This document shows, piece after piece, positions 34,337-44,176 of a stretch of 64,000 bases of DNA; the first letter of the stretch is position 1; each line of letters starts with the position of its first letter. A model generated the notes under the pieces. That model worked only from the letters and a program-made list of their open reading frames with translations. It was not told where the DNA came from and ran no database searches. The DNA comes from JALEFZ01 sp039820545 (lineage in GTDB: Bacteria; Bacteroidota; Bacteroidia; J057). The position numbers and the translations under genes were made by a program. The stretch lies in the NCBI GenBank assembly GCA_039820545.1, contig JBCBPW010000026.1:1-64000 (forward strand), given 5' to 3'.

Positions 34337-35446
34337 ATGACAAGCATTCCCATCACATGGATTGTAACCGTGGGCATCACTATATCCTTAGTGGCACTCT
34401 ACACGCTTGGAGCAGTCTATGCAGAACGGAAGATCTCGGCATTTATACAGGATCGATTGGGACCGATGGAGACAGGGCCTTTCGGGATCTTTCAGACGCT
34501 GGCAGATGTGATTAAGCTCGTCCTGAAGGAACTTATTACGCCTGCCGCCGCTAATAAAGCGCTATTTATCCTAGCCCCTCCGCTCATCTTTGTATCCGTT
34601 TTTGCGGCTTTTGGTGCGCTGCCCCTTTTCGCCAGTCCAGTCGATGCTGCTATGAATGTAGGATTGCTCTACATCTTGGGTGTACTGTCGATTGACATCA
34701 TGGGCTTGCTGATGGCAGGTTGGGGAGCCAATAATAAATACGCGTTGCTAGGCGCAGCTAGATCCGTCGCTCAAATCATTTCCTACGAAGTACCTGCTAC
34801 CCTTGCCTTACTGAGTGCCGTCATGATGTATGGGACATTGAATATGCAGGAGCTAGCCCTCGACCAAGGTGTTTATACCGAGCAAACGACCTACTTCCTG
34901 GGTATTTGGGACGTGACGGAGATAGGCGGCATGCTATCTTGGTCGGTATTTCGTTATCCGCATCTACTCATCGCGTTTTTCGTATATTTGATTGCGGGCT
35001 TGGCAGAATGCAATCGCGCGCCATTTGATTTACCTGAGGCAGAATCTGAACTCGTTTCGGGTTATCATGTTGAATATAGTGGCTTTCGCTTTGCGTTGGT
35101 GATGCTGGCGGAGTACGGCAAGATGCTGATCGTGGGCATCATCGCGGCTGTGGTATTCCTGGGAGGATGGAATACAATCCTTCCCAACATGGCAGGACTC
35201 CCTTTGGCTGAATGGACTTCTGGAGCACCTGGAACGTTAGCTGGTATTTTATGGGGAGCATGTTGGATACTCGGTAAAGCCCTACTCATCGTGGTATTTT
35301 TCATCTGGGTACGCTGGACTTACCCCAGAGTGAGAGTAGATCAATTGATGACCCTGAGCTGGAAAATTTTGACTCCCATAGGACTAGGATTATTTTTTAT
35401 CAGTACCATCTGGAAATTGGCAGAGGTATATGGAGCCATCGGATAA
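34337..35446 (+). CDS. nuoH: NADH-quinone oxidoreductase subunit H
   Basis: A 369-residue membrane subunit of complex I at the junction with the peripheral arm. Recognised by AVYAERKISAFIQDRLGP, by the conserved quinone-site loop AECNRAPFDLPEAESELVSGYHVEYSG (in short pieces NRAPFD and EAESELV), and by WVRWTYPRVRVDQL near the C-terminus. About eight helices. It is followed 42 bp later by nuoI. No other nuo gene is present in the window, so the cluster is split in this genome. Confidence 0.96.
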   Translation: MTSIPITWIVTVGITISLVALYTLGAVYAERKISAFIQDRLGPMETGPFGIFQTLADVIKLVLKELITPAAANKALFILAPPLIFVSVFAAFGALPLFASPVDAAMNVGLLYILGVLSIDIMGLLMAGWGANNKYALLGAARSVAQIISYEVPATLALLSAVMMYGTLNMQELALDQGVYTEQTTYFLGIWDVTEIGGMLSWSVFRYPHLLIAFFVYLIAGLAECNRAPFDLPEAESELVSGYHVEYSGFRFALVMLAEYGKMLIVGIIAAVVFLGGWNTILPNMAGLPLAEWTSGAPGTLAGILWGACWILGKALLIVVFFIWVRWTYPRVRVDQLMTLSWKILTPIGLGLFFISTIWKLAEVYGAIG

Positions 35447-35488
35447 AGAAGGAGATAGCATATTCTCCTCCATTCAAAGGCACAGATT

Positions 35489-36094
35489 ATGGCAGAGAAA
35501 AATCGGTTGGGTAAGGCGTTAAAATCGCTATTAACGGGGTTTCAGGTTACTCAGAAACACCTCAAGACAGCGGGTGATCAGCGCGAGCATAAGCCTATCT
35601 CAGACCCGCATTATTTTGATGATGCGGATAAGGCAGTGACTATTCAGTATCCGATGGAGAAAATTCCCGTTCCTGATATGGGGAGGTATCGCTTACATAT
35701 GGAGTCTGAGGACTGCATCGCTTGTGATAAATGTGCTCGTATCTGTCCTGTAGATTGCATCACGATCGACAGTTTCAAAGCAGTAGATGATTTGGGGTAC
35801 ACATCGGATGGATCGAAGAAGCGACTAGAGCTGGCTGTCTTTGATATTGATATGGCCAAGTGCTGCTACTGCGGTCTGTGCACGACGGCCTGTCCTACTG
35901 AGTGCCTCACTATGACGAAAGTCTACGACTACAGCGAGTTTGATCGGGATGAGTTGGTTTATCACTTCGGCGTGCTCAACCCTGAGGAGGAGGCAGACAA
36001 ACGTCAGAAGCTCGAAGCTGCACAACAAGAGAAAAAGCAAGTAGGAACCGCCAAGAAAAAAGGCGGGCTAGGACTGAAAAAGGCGGGTTCTTGA
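35489..36094 (+). CDS. nuoI: NADH-quinone oxidoreductase subunit I (2 x 4Fe-4S)
   Basis: Ferredoxin-type subunit of complex I carrying clusters N6a and N6b. The two motifs are C76-x2-C79-x2-C82-x3-C86-P and C125-x2-C128-x2-C131-x3-C135-P. An acidic and basic tail (from about residue 165) ends in a Lys/Gly-rich stretch, longer than in many relatives. It sits directly after nuoH, as in most nuo operons, but is followed by an unrelated gene on the other strand. Confidence 0.95.
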   Translation: MAEKNRLGKALKSLLTGFQVTQKHLKTAGDQREHKPISDPHYFDDADKAVTIQYPMEKIPVPDMGRYRLHMESEDCIACDKCARICPVDCITIDSFKAVDDLGYTSDGSKKRLELAVFDIDMAKCCYCGLCTTACPTECLTMTKVYDYSEFDRDELVYHFGVLNPEEEADKRQKLEAAQQEKKQVGTAKKKGGLGLKKAGS

Positions 36095-36119
36095 TCAAGG
36101 TATGGAACTAGGGAAGGGA

Positions 36120-36140
36120 GACCACGCCGTGGCCGTGGTC
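36120..36140. terminator. GC-rich hairpin between convergent nuoI and the transglycosylase gene
   Basis: GACCACG pairs perfectly with CGTGGTC across a 7-nt loop. No T-tract on either side. It lies between the two stops and may end both transcripts. Confidence 0.5.
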
Positions 36141-37862
36141 CTACTCATCTCGAATCGTAGACAAGGCTGAAGAATTGGCCAGTACCCGTAATTTTTGCCC
36201 TTCTTTGATTCGCGTAGACGTTAGCCGATTGACCTTTTGAATGGTCTCCACATCTGTATCGTATTTCTGTGAAATAGACCAGAGGGTTTCTCCTGCTACG
36301 ACGATGTGATCAATCCATGCAGTTTCTAGGATGGGCGAAGGTTCTGTATCTACTGCAGGAGGTATCTCGACCGCTATAGGATCAGGAGCTTGTGATCTGG
36401 GTTCAGACCCTTTGGTGGGTACGTTGGTGACAGGGATCGTGTCGATCATCGATGGATCTTCTGTGGCCAAAGGCTGAACACTGGGTTGAGATTCTTCCTC
36501 AGAGGGAGCGATAGACTGGGGAAAAATGAGGACAATGGTACGTTCACCCTTCGGTTTCTTTTTGCGGAGATATACTTTCTGTCCAATATAGAGCTGTACA
36601 TCCTCAGGCCCCATATTATTTAGCTTCTGTAATTTCTCGATCGTGAGTCGATGCATCTGTGCTACAGAAGCGATGTCTTCTCCCTCTTCTACAATGTGAT
36701 AATGGCACCTCGAAAGCGGTTTGAGATAGATGACTGAGCCTTTATCTGGTTCCTGACTTGGGGTTAAACCATTCCATACAAGTAGTTCACTGTACATTTC
36801 TCCATATCGAGTTGCAAGCACAGTAAGCGGATTTTCTCCATCATAAAGAATAAAATCTTCTCCGTAGTGCAGGTCTCCCTTGAAGACGAAAGCCGCAAAA
36901 TAGGACTTGTTCAAGCTAGAAAAAGCAATAGCCTTTGGATATCTTAGGGTTGTCGGTTGTGCTATGGGAGTGGACGCTGGGACATGAGAAGAACGTATAG
37001 TAGCAGGTTCTTTCCCATCTTGTGAGGCGATGGGAGACGCTATGTTTTCTGGCTGAGGAATGAAGTAAGAGAATGTGTAATTTTTAGGCAAGCGCTTTTT
37101 CCTTCCTTGTATCCACGGATTGTAGGTATAGAAAATATCTGCGTCGAGTCGGTGCTTGCTCAGTAAATTGGCGATGACAGATACGCCATTGTTGGCGACC
37201 AACTGAAGTGGTACTACATTCAGGGCATTTTTCTCGATAGCCTTTTGATAGGCAATCTTGTGTGCCAGTGCTTTGACAATGTAAGGGTGTATATCTTCCT
37301 CAATCGTCATTTTCTGCTTACCAAAGTTCTTCCTATCGACATATGCCAAGGCCCCTGTAGGCCCTTCTCGATAAGCGAGTAAGCTATATACCCAGTTGTC
37401 AAAATTGTAATTGGCTTTAGTGAGATAAATGGCAGCCCCCTCCGAAGCACGGTAAATATGCATCCGCTCATCAATTTCTTCGTCTACCCGCAGTCCTACC
37501 TCTTTCGCAGTCCCTATCTTAAATTGCCAGAATCCTACAGCCTTGGAAGGAGAAACTGCCGTCGCACGGAGTGAGCTTTCCTGTATCACGAGATACTTCA
37601 AGTCATGCGGAACATCCATCTTATCAAATGCCTCTTCTACGAATGGAAGGAAAGTGCAGGCACGTTTGACCATCTCATTGAAGTAGCGTGGACTCGCTGT
37701 GATCTTTTGCACATGCTCCTGTACACGTTGCCTAGCTTCTGGGGTAAACTGAAGTTCTATACCACAATAGGTCATCTGAGCAGGAACCTCCTGGGCATAG
37801 GCAGGAAAGGAACCGATCAGCGCGATTGCCAAGGTGAATAAAATGGATGAGACAAACCTCAT
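36141..37862 (-). CDS. Lytic transglycosylase with LysM repeats (MltD-like)
   Basis: A 573-residue periplasmic peptidoglycan enzyme. A signal peptide (to about residue 24) is followed by an SLT domain at about 85-215, with the catalytic Glu in YLVIQESSLR and the typical VGFWQFKIGTAKEVGL and NYNFDNWVYSLLAY segments. LysM1 spans about 385-434 (YHIVEEGEDIASVA) and LysM2 about 518-562 (HIVVAGETLWSIS). A degenerate LysM-like segment may lie near 310-380. It cleaves glycan strands with 1,6-anhydro product, in wall turnover. Its end faces nuoI. Confidence 0.92.
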   Translation of the reverse strand: MRFVSSILFTLAIALIGSFPAYAQEVPAQMTYCGIELQFTPEARQRVQEHVQKITASPRYFNEMVKRACTFLPFVEEAFDKMDVPHDLKYLVIQESSLRATAVSPSKAVGFWQFKIGTAKEVGLRVDEEIDERMHIYRASEGAAIYLTKANYNFDNWVYSLLAYREGPTGALAYVDRKNFGKQKMTIEEDIHPYIVKALAHKIAYQKAIEKNALNVVPLQLVANNGVSVIANLLSKHRLDADIFYTYNPWIQGRKKRLPKNYTFSYFIPQPENIASPIASQDGKEPATIRSSHVPASTPIAQPTTLRYPKAIAFSSLNKSYFAAFVFKGDLHYGEDFILYDGENPLTVLATRYGEMYSELLVWNGLTPSQEPDKGSVIYLKPLSRCHYHIVEEGEDIASVAQMHRLTIEKLQKLNNMGPEDVQLYIGQKVYLRKKKPKGERTIVLIFPQSIAPSEEESQPSVQPLATEDPSMIDTIPVTNVPTKGSEPRSQAPDPIAVEIPPAVDTEPSPILETAWIDHIVVAGETLWSISQKYDTDVETIQKVNRLTSTRIKEGQKLRVLANSSALSTIRDE

Positions 37863-38111
37863 GGGGAACAGTATTGGCTATGTAATTCGAATCGTGAGAA
37901 AAATGCCATTTGTAAATGGTCTTCTAGATTCGCTCAAAACGTACTGAAATTTATTTATTTTTTGAAGGACTTATTCGCCAAATCGTACGAAAAAGCCGCT
38001 GAATAGTGCGAAAAGATCGAATAAAACAATAGTTTACTATATCCTACAGTTCTGTATAGGATAAAGTACAGCCAAATATTCTGTTATAGAAAATGAGATT
38101 CTGGCGGATTA

Positions 38112-38750
38112 TTACTTCTTACGGATCATGAATAAACCGTCTCTTAAAGGCAACAGTACTTTTTCTACTCGATCATCTGCTCGGACAAAATCGTTGAATG
38201 CTTGAATGCCTTTTGTCTCTTTGTCTTGATGTGAGCGGTCGATCACTTTTCCATCCCAGAGCACGTTGTCTGCGAGTATCAGCCCACCCGATGGTACCCA
38301 GTCAAAAATCATATGGTAATAGGGCAAGTAATTGGCTTTGTCTGCATCGATGAACACCATATCATAAGGACCTGAAAGGGTAGACAAAGTATCCAATGCC
38401 TTTCCGTAGTGTACGGTGACTTTGTCGAGGGCTTCCGCTTCTTCGAGAAAAGGCTTGATGATGAAATCTAGCTCTGCATTCATCTCTAGGGTGTCGATAT
38501 GTCCATCTTCGGGGAGACCTTCTGCTAGACAAATGCAGGCATACCCTGTAAATGTACCGATCTCGAGGATACGCTTAGGACGGATCAAATGTGTGAGGAG
38601 GGAAAGAAATCGACCTTGTAGATGGCCAGATATCATCCGTGGATAGAGCGTTTTGAGGTGAGTGGTTCTATGTAACCGTTGGAGGATTTCGGGTTCTGGA
38701 CTCGAGATCTGATCTACATAGGAGAAAATAGGATGAGAGAGGAATTCCAT
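38112..38750 (-). CDS. SAM-dependent O-methyltransferase (COMT/CCoAOMT-like)
   Basis: A class I methyltransferase of 212 residues from Met at 38750. The SAM site is ILEIGTFTGYACI, the metal/acid motif is FIDADKANYLPYY, and LADNVLWDGKV is typical of the cation-dependent caffeoyl-CoA-type group. The start is supported by a -7 box only 26 nt upstream; a longer frame to 38870 would place the promoter inside the gene. Substrate unknown, probably a catechol-like molecule. It is divergent from dnaN. Confidence 0.9.
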   Translation of the reverse strand: MEFLSHPIFSYVDQISSPEPEILQRLHRTTHLKTLYPRMISGHLQGRFLSLLTHLIRPKRILEIGTFTGYACICLAEGLPEDGHIDTLEMNAELDFIIKPFLEEAEALDKVTVHYGKALDTLSTLSGPYDMVFIDADKANYLPYYHMIFDWVPSGGLILADNVLWDGKVIDRSHQDKETKGIQAFNDFVRADDRVEKVLLPLRDGLFMIRKK

Positions 38751-38776
38751 AAGGAGATGAGAAATATATACGTGTA

Positions 38777-38784
38777 CAAACCTA
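38777..38784 (-). promoter_or_regulatory. -7 box TAGGTTTG of the O-methyltransferase gene
   Basis: Exact TAnnTTTG on the minus strand, 26 nt before ATG 38750. Confidence 0.55.
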
Positions 38785-38935
38785 CGAATACCAAGCCACT
38801 CATGAGGAAGAATGAATAGGAAAATCATGACATAATCTGCTAGAAGAACCAATCGTGGATAAAAACCCAAAGAATCTCCTCTCCAAGTGCTGGGAGTCTT
38901 ATATTTTTACGTTATCTTTTTTCCTGTAAGATTGT

Positions 38936-38943
38936 TAAATTTG
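38936..38943 (+). promoter_or_regulatory. -7 box TAAATTTG of dnaN
   Basis: Exact TAnnTTTG, 50 nt before ATG 38994. Confidence 0.55.
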
Positions 38944-38993
38944 TTTTTGGAAACCGCTGTTTGTGCATTTCCAGAATAAAAGTAGTTGCCAGT

Positions 38994-40136
38994 ATGAATT
39001 TTATCGTCTCATCCACCACCTTACATAAGCAACTGAGCAAGATATCAGGGGCTATTCCCTCTCGCTCTGTATTGCCCATCATCGAAAACTTCTTGTTTGA
39101 CATCGATGGAAATTCCTTGACGATCTCTACCACCAATCTAGAGACGTCTATGCAGACCAAACTGATGGTGGAGTCACGTGGAGAGGCAATCAAAGTGGCG
39201 ATTCCAGCGAAGATCCTACTGGATATTTTGAAGGCACTCCCTGAGCAGCCAATTACATTTATCATCGATGAGACCTCTTTCGGAGTGGAAATCAGCTCTG
39301 AAAATGGTAAATATAAAATCAGTGGAGAAAATGGCGACGATTTCCCGCTAATCCCTCAGCCCGAGCATACAGAATCGATTCAGATTTCGATGCCTATTTT
39401 GTTGAAAGCGATCAATAAGACCCTGTTTGCAGCTTCTACAGATGAAGATAAGGCTGCACTCAATGGGATTTTCTTCGATCTTGGTGAGCATGGGGCTACC
39501 TTTGTAGCTACTGATGCCCATCGCTTGGTCCGTTACCGTCGTGTAGATGTGACAGTAGCGACACCCACTAGCTTCATCGTTCCCCAGAAAGCATTAACCC
39601 TACTCAAAGGCTCACTAGATCCGAACGATAATCGCGATGTAGTCATCCATTATAACGAGAACAATGCTTTCTTCAGGACCGATGACCTCTTGCTGGTTTG
39701 CCGATTGATCGATCAGAAGTATCCCGACTACGAAAATGTGATCCCGACCAACAATCCCAATAAGCTATTTATCTCCAAGCAGGAATTGATCGGGACATTG
39801 CGTCGTGTGAATATCTTCGCCAATAAGTCCACACACCAAGTGCGATTTGCTGTCAAAGGAAGCGAGCTAGAGATTTCCTCAGAAGATCCAGACTTCGCCA
39901 ATGAGGCAAAAGAAACATTGAAGTGCCACTATGAAGGCTCCGATATCGAAATCGGCTTCAACGCATCTCTCTTACTAGATGTCATCAACAATGTCGAGAC
40001 AGAAGAAACGATCGTAGAGCTTTCTGAGCCCAACCGTGCAGGAATCATTCTTCCCAATATTCAGGACGAAGGAGAAAGTGTCCTCATGCTCATCATGCCG
40101 ATCATGCTGAACTCTTACGTAGGGAGTAGCTACTAG
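38994..40136 (+). CDS. dnaN: DNA polymerase III sliding clamp (beta subunit)
   Basis: A 380-residue beta clamp that tethers polymerase to DNA. Start MNFIVSSTTL at 38994; an upstream ATG at 38961 adds eleven residues without family support. Family signs are ALPEQPITF in domain 1, the segment FVATDAHRLVRYRR in domain 2 and the C-terminal end VLMLIMPIMLN, which resembles the usual MPMRL tail. It stands alone; dnaA and recF are not next to it. A terminator follows. Confidence 0.95.
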   Translation: MNFIVSSTTLHKQLSKISGAIPSRSVLPIIENFLFDIDGNSLTISTTNLETSMQTKLMVESRGEAIKVAIPAKILLDILKALPEQPITFIIDETSFGVEISSENGKYKISGENGDDFPLIPQPEHTESIQISMPILLKAINKTLFAASTDEDKAALNGIFFDLGEHGATFVATDAHRLVRYRRVDVTVATPTSFIVPQKALTLLKGSLDPNDNRDVVIHYNENNAFFRTDDLLLVCRLIDQKYPDYENVIPTNNPNKLFISKQELIGTLRRVNIFANKSTHQVRFAVKGSELEISSEDPDFANEAKETLKCHYEGSDIEIGFNASLLLDVINNVETEETIVELSEPNRAGIILPNIQDEGESVLMLIMPIMLNSYVGSSY

Positions 40137-40264
40137 GCAGACCAGAGACTGACGGAAGTCAGACTTGAGCCCAATATGTGGCTCGTGCTGATGTGCTGTT
40201 TTACCTATGAGTATAGGGGATCTACTCTTGAAAAACTCTGAAGTGCTTATAAGATAAAAAGAAG

Positions 40265-40296
40265 AAGGGAGGCTAGGGCTTCCCTTTTTTATGTTT
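40265..40296 (+). terminator. Terminator after dnaN
   Basis: AAGGGAGGC (40265-40273) pairs with GCTTCCCTT (40278-40286, one wobble), TAGG loop, followed by TTTT and more T. The left side is A-rich, so it may also serve the convergent DUF4249 operon. Confidence 0.8.
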
Positions 40297-40364
40297 TGAT
40301 TTTCCCGCTTCGAGCATGGGACTGAACGCCACATGCTATAATGCAATATCCCTTCAGGATAAAC

Positions 40365-41402
40365 TTACTGTTCCACAAGAATAACAAACGTATCCTGATT
40401 GAGGCACCCAAAAATACCTAGTCCATTTTCTACATTGCTCAACAAAGTCACAGGCTCTGAAGGAAAAATATCTGTGAAAATAGCTTCCTGGCTTTGTCGC
40501 TGCTTGCGGAAACTATTGAGGTAGCGCCACATTTCTACATTGGCGCTGTAAAGCGTAATCGTTAGTTGACGGAGGGTATCTGTATCTACGATAGGGCGCG
40601 GCGTTTCAAAGATGAATTCAGCGGATTTTGTTTCTCCATTCCATTCCTCATCGCTCAACCAGCTTTCCTCTACCAGTAAACTACTTCCACTTCCTTCTAG
40701 ACCATTAGTAGCAGGCCCCAGTACTTCTAAGGGACGACGAAGGACATAATTTACACTGTCATCTTCGAAAGCGATATAACTTCCTCCCATCGTATAAAAA
40801 TGTGCTTGCCGAGCGTCATCCTGGATGGAGACTGTGGCAATTGACCGATTGACAAGCTCTGTCTCTAGCTCTACTAATTCTATTTCATTCGCAGTATTGA
40901 GAGAGAGTGTCGGAATGGTGAAAGCAGAGGGATATAGGATTGTCGTTTGGGCAGAGACCATGGGAAAGTCGGGATGAGATATGCGAATCTCGTAGGTATT
41001 TCCTGCTATAGCCAGATGATCAGGGAGCAGATACTTACCTAGGGTAGTTGTTGTCGTATCGAAGCTGCGAGAGATAGAGTTTGGGGTGAATACAGGAATA
41101 TTTCTTATAACATCAATTGTTGTATCCGTGTAGATCATCGTCCCTAATAGTTCTCCATTTTCAAACACTTCTACCTCTGCACCTAAGATTTGTAATTGCT
41201 CAAAATTAGATTGTGCTGCAAAATCTTCTGGGAAACTTCGATTGAGGAATATCTCGATGGGGCCTTCTGTCCGAATGAATCCATATACGATCATTTGAGG
41301 GTTTACGTCAGGAAAATCTAGCGATAGGGTCTGCTCACAACTACTTAGAAGGCCAGAGGCTGTAGATATACTAAGGAGGAAGAGAAATTTCAGCTTATTC
41401 AT
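40365..41402 (-). CDS. DUF4249 lipoprotein
   Basis: A 345-residue outer membrane lipoprotein. The signal ends in a lipobox (SGLLSSC, Cys22). The mature part (FPDVNPQMIVYGFI, then GPIEIFLNRS) fits DUF4249, a Bacteroidota family found beside TonB-dependent receptors. It starts 2 bp after the receptor stop, so the two are co-translated. It probably binds the receptor's substrate or caps the receptor on the cell surface, like other receptor-linked lipoproteins; the ligand is unknown. Confidence 0.85.
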   Translation of the reverse strand: MNKLKFLFLLSISTASGLLSSCEQTLSLDFPDVNPQMIVYGFIRTEGPIEIFLNRSFPEDFAAQSNFEQLQILGAEVEVFENGELLGTMIYTDTTIDVIRNIPVFTPNSISRSFDTTTTTLGKYLLPDHLAIAGNTYEIRISHPDFPMVSAQTTILYPSAFTIPTLSLNTANEIELVELETELVNRSIATVSIQDDARQAHFYTMGGSYIAFEDDSVNYVLRRPLEVLGPATNGLEGSGSSLLVEESWLSDEEWNGETKSAEFIFETPRPIVDTDTLRQLTITLYSANVEMWRYLNSFRKQRQSQEAIFTDIFPSEPVTLLSNVENGLGIFGCLNQDTFVILVEQ

Positions 41403-41404
41403 GA

Positions 41405-44149
41405 TTAAAATTCAAAGTTGTAAGAGATGGAAGGAAGGATAGGAAAGAGAATGAGTTGGCGGAGTTCGGGCTGTCCTACGGAGCTTGAGCCTAAGTATAT
41501 TGACAGAGGGTTCAGTCGATTGTAAGCATTGTAAAGACCTACACGCCAGATGCGTGTACCATGTGTTTTCTTTTTGGTGAATGAAGCCCCTAGATCTAGT
41601 CTGTGATACAGTGGATATCGGGTTCCATTGCGTCCATCTGGAAATACCAAGCCTGTAGGATTGAGTATTTCACCTAGCAGTGGGGAGTTATACTCGGGCT
41701 CATAAGAAGTCGGACTCTGAAACTTACCGATCGGATTGGGTAATCCTTGGAGATTTATTGGGCTCAGAGATTGGGCATACCCCAAGGTGAATGCCCTACC
41801 TGTATGAATTACCCAGCTTAAGTTCAGGCTGACGTTGGGGCGGATTTGGTGCTGAATGATGAGATTGGCATAGTGACGCTGGTCATAGCGAAAGGGAAAA
41901 GGCTGCCCAGCATTGATATTGGGAAACTGACGCGTGTTTTTGGATAGGGTATAGCTAATCCATCCCTGGGTCTTGCCATAGTTTTTTTTGAGCAATACTT
42001 CCAAGCCATAAACAGAACCAGTACCATTGGTTTCTACATTATCTTGCCAGTCACTCCCAAAAAAGTTTTCGAAAAAATTACTGCCTTCTTTATACTCGAT
42101 CAATCCATTCATTTCCCTAAAATACCCCTCTAACTCCACCTGCCATTTGCCTTCGTCTAGCCCTGCGTGGATGCCTGTAGAGACTTGCCAGAGATCCTGT
42201 GAGGGGACGCGCGCCGTAGCCGGCACCCAAAAGTCAATGGGTAGACCCAAGGTTGTGTTGGCGAGTAGGTGCAGGTTTTGACGCATGCGCGTGTAGCCGA
42301 ACTTCCAGGCTGCTTGAGGGAGAATCTGAAGGCTTCCTGTAAGTCTCGGTTGAAGATTCCACAAAAACCCATTTTCTGTTTCGTAAGCATTAAGATGGAG
42401 CCCTCCGTTGATTCGAAACTTCTCTGAGAGCCTCCATTCGTCTTCTAGATAGAACGCCCCTTCCCTTCGGTTGATGGTCGCACTCACAAAGCTGGTATCA
42501 ATCGATTGTGACTCGAAGGAAGAACTAAGGCCAAGCGTGCCAGGCTGAAATTGATGGAAGGTAGCCTGAGCTCCAGCGCGTAGCGTATGTCTGGGTTGTG
42601 GATAGTACTCGACATCCCATTTGAGGCCCCAGTCTTGGACCTGCGAACGATAGTCAAAGGAGGAACGATTGTCGGAGGGAGCTTGACTTGAGCCAGCAGG
42701 GGGAAAAATACGTTCCCGATAGTTGTTGGCTGCCTTGAACCTGTAGCGGGAAAAAGTAGCTGTCACATTACTAAATGCCCGACTGCCCCACAAGTGATTC
42801 CATCTCAAAGCCGCAATTTGGTTTCCCCAGGCAGAGGTAAGTTCGTTTTCTGCCCGAATGACGCCTTGCGTGAAAATATCCTCATAGGTTTCATCGCTTC
42901 GGAAGGGAATTCTGTCATTGCCCAAGTACAGACTGAGGAAGAGCCGATCTTTTTGAGAAAATATGTGATTGAGCTTCGCCGTCACATCATAAAACGTGTA
43001 CCCCGCTGCTGCTTCGCCTTCCGAATTGAGGCGACTGTAGGGCCTGAGCAGTAGGTCAGCAAAACTCCTTCTCCCTGATAGGAGAAAGGATGTTTTACCT
43101 TTTTGAATGGGTCCTTCAAGCGCAAAATGTGAGCTCAAGATACCTGCCCCTACCGATCCATGAAACGTGTTCATATCCCCTTCTTTCAGCCTGATGTCCA
43201 TGACGGATGACAGGCGTCCTCCATAGCGCGCAGGGAATCCCCCTTTGGTCAGCTTTACCTGCTTGAGGGTGTAGGGCTGAAAGACAGAGACCAATCCACC
43301 TGCATGGTTCAGATAGTAAAGAGGCACATCATCTACCAGGATAAGATTCTGCCCTGGTCCACCGCCTCGGACGAGCAAGTTCGACGTGCCATCTGGACCT
43401 GCCTGTACACCTGGTAGGAGCTGAAAGGCTTTGATGACATCTACTTCACCTAGCAGGGCTGGAAGCTGTTTGATGGTCTCAAGAGGAAGCTGCGCGGTGC
43501 CTATCCCTGCTTCCTGAAAATTCCTCTCGCTTTTGAATCCCTCGATTTCTACGGCTTGGATGGATCTAATGGCCAAGTCCACCTGTACAAACGTATCGCG
43601 CCTGAGCTGTAGGGTCAGCATGTGTTGTTCATGATTGACGGAGCGAACGAGGACTTGGTGGGAGCCCTGAGGTAGACTGAGGCTGAAAAATCCAAAATTA
43701 TTGGTGTAAGTCCCTATTTGCAGTGAAGGAACGTAGACGACTGCGCCTATGATCTTTTCTTGACTGCCCTTCTCTTGGATATATCCCCTGAATATATAAG
43801 AGTCTTCATCAGAAGATGGCTTCCTTTTGGATGGGGAGGGGATCTTCTTAGGATAAATGGTAAGGGTATTTCCTAATGGTTGGAATGTAAGAGGGGAATT
43901 TCGGAGAATAGAAGATAGGATTTGTTGGAGATGTTCGTCTTCGAATTTGGCAGAAACTCGTCGACGCATCGCAGGATGATCACTTTGAAAAGCGATAGGA
44001 ACTTGTGTCTGATCAGTCAATTCCATCAGGCATGTTTTCAGAGGGATATTTTGGAAGTGAATAGACAGTTTAGGGTCCATCTGATTTCCTTGCCCCCAGG
44101 CCATGAGGACTCCATTCATCCAGAGGATGAGCCATATGCGTTGAATCAT
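41405..44149 (-). CDS. TonB-dependent receptor/transducer with STN and CarboxypepD_reg domains
   Basis: A 914-residue outer membrane receptor. After the signal peptide, residues about 28-98 form an STN domain (IHFQNIPLKTCLMEL), the FecA-type signalling domain. A CarboxypepD_reg-like domain (about 115-190) precedes a plug with the GVQAGPDGTSNLLVRGGGPG region, then a 22-strand barrel ending in an aromatic residue (SYNFEF). The STN domain should pass substrate status to the FecR protein encoded next to it. Substrate could be a siderophore, an oligosaccharide or a peptide. Operon order: sigma factor, FecR, receptor, DUF4249. Confidence 0.93.
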   Translation of the reverse strand: MIQRIWLILWMNGVLMAWGQGNQMDPKLSIHFQNIPLKTCLMELTDQTQVPIAFQSDHPAMRRRVSAKFEDEHLQQILSSILRNSPLTFQPLGNTLTIYPKKIPSPSKRKPSSDEDSYIFRGYIQEKGSQEKIIGAVVYVPSLQIGTYTNNFGFFSLSLPQGSHQVLVRSVNHEQHMLTLQLRRDTFVQVDLAIRSIQAVEIEGFKSERNFQEAGIGTAQLPLETIKQLPALLGEVDVIKAFQLLPGVQAGPDGTSNLLVRGGGPGQNLILVDDVPLYYLNHAGGLVSVFQPYTLKQVKLTKGGFPARYGGRLSSVMDIRLKEGDMNTFHGSVGAGILSSHFALEGPIQKGKTSFLLSGRRSFADLLLRPYSRLNSEGEAAAGYTFYDVTAKLNHIFSQKDRLFLSLYLGNDRIPFRSDETYEDIFTQGVIRAENELTSAWGNQIAALRWNHLWGSRAFSNVTATFSRYRFKAANNYRERIFPPAGSSQAPSDNRSSFDYRSQVQDWGLKWDVEYYPQPRHTLRAGAQATFHQFQPGTLGLSSSFESQSIDTSFVSATINRREGAFYLEDEWRLSEKFRINGGLHLNAYETENGFLWNLQPRLTGSLQILPQAAWKFGYTRMRQNLHLLANTTLGLPIDFWVPATARVPSQDLWQVSTGIHAGLDEGKWQVELEGYFREMNGLIEYKEGSNFFENFFGSDWQDNVETNGTGSVYGLEVLLKKNYGKTQGWISYTLSKNTRQFPNINAGQPFPFRYDQRHYANLIIQHQIRPNVSLNLSWVIHTGRAFTLGYAQSLSPINLQGLPNPIGKFQSPTSYEPEYNSPLLGEILNPTGLVFPDGRNGTRYPLYHRLDLGASFTKKKTHGTRIWRVGLYNAYNRLNPLSIYLGSSSVGQPELRQLILFPILPSISYNFEF

Positions 44150-44176
44150 GGGAAAAGTATTTGTCTTTTTACTTAC

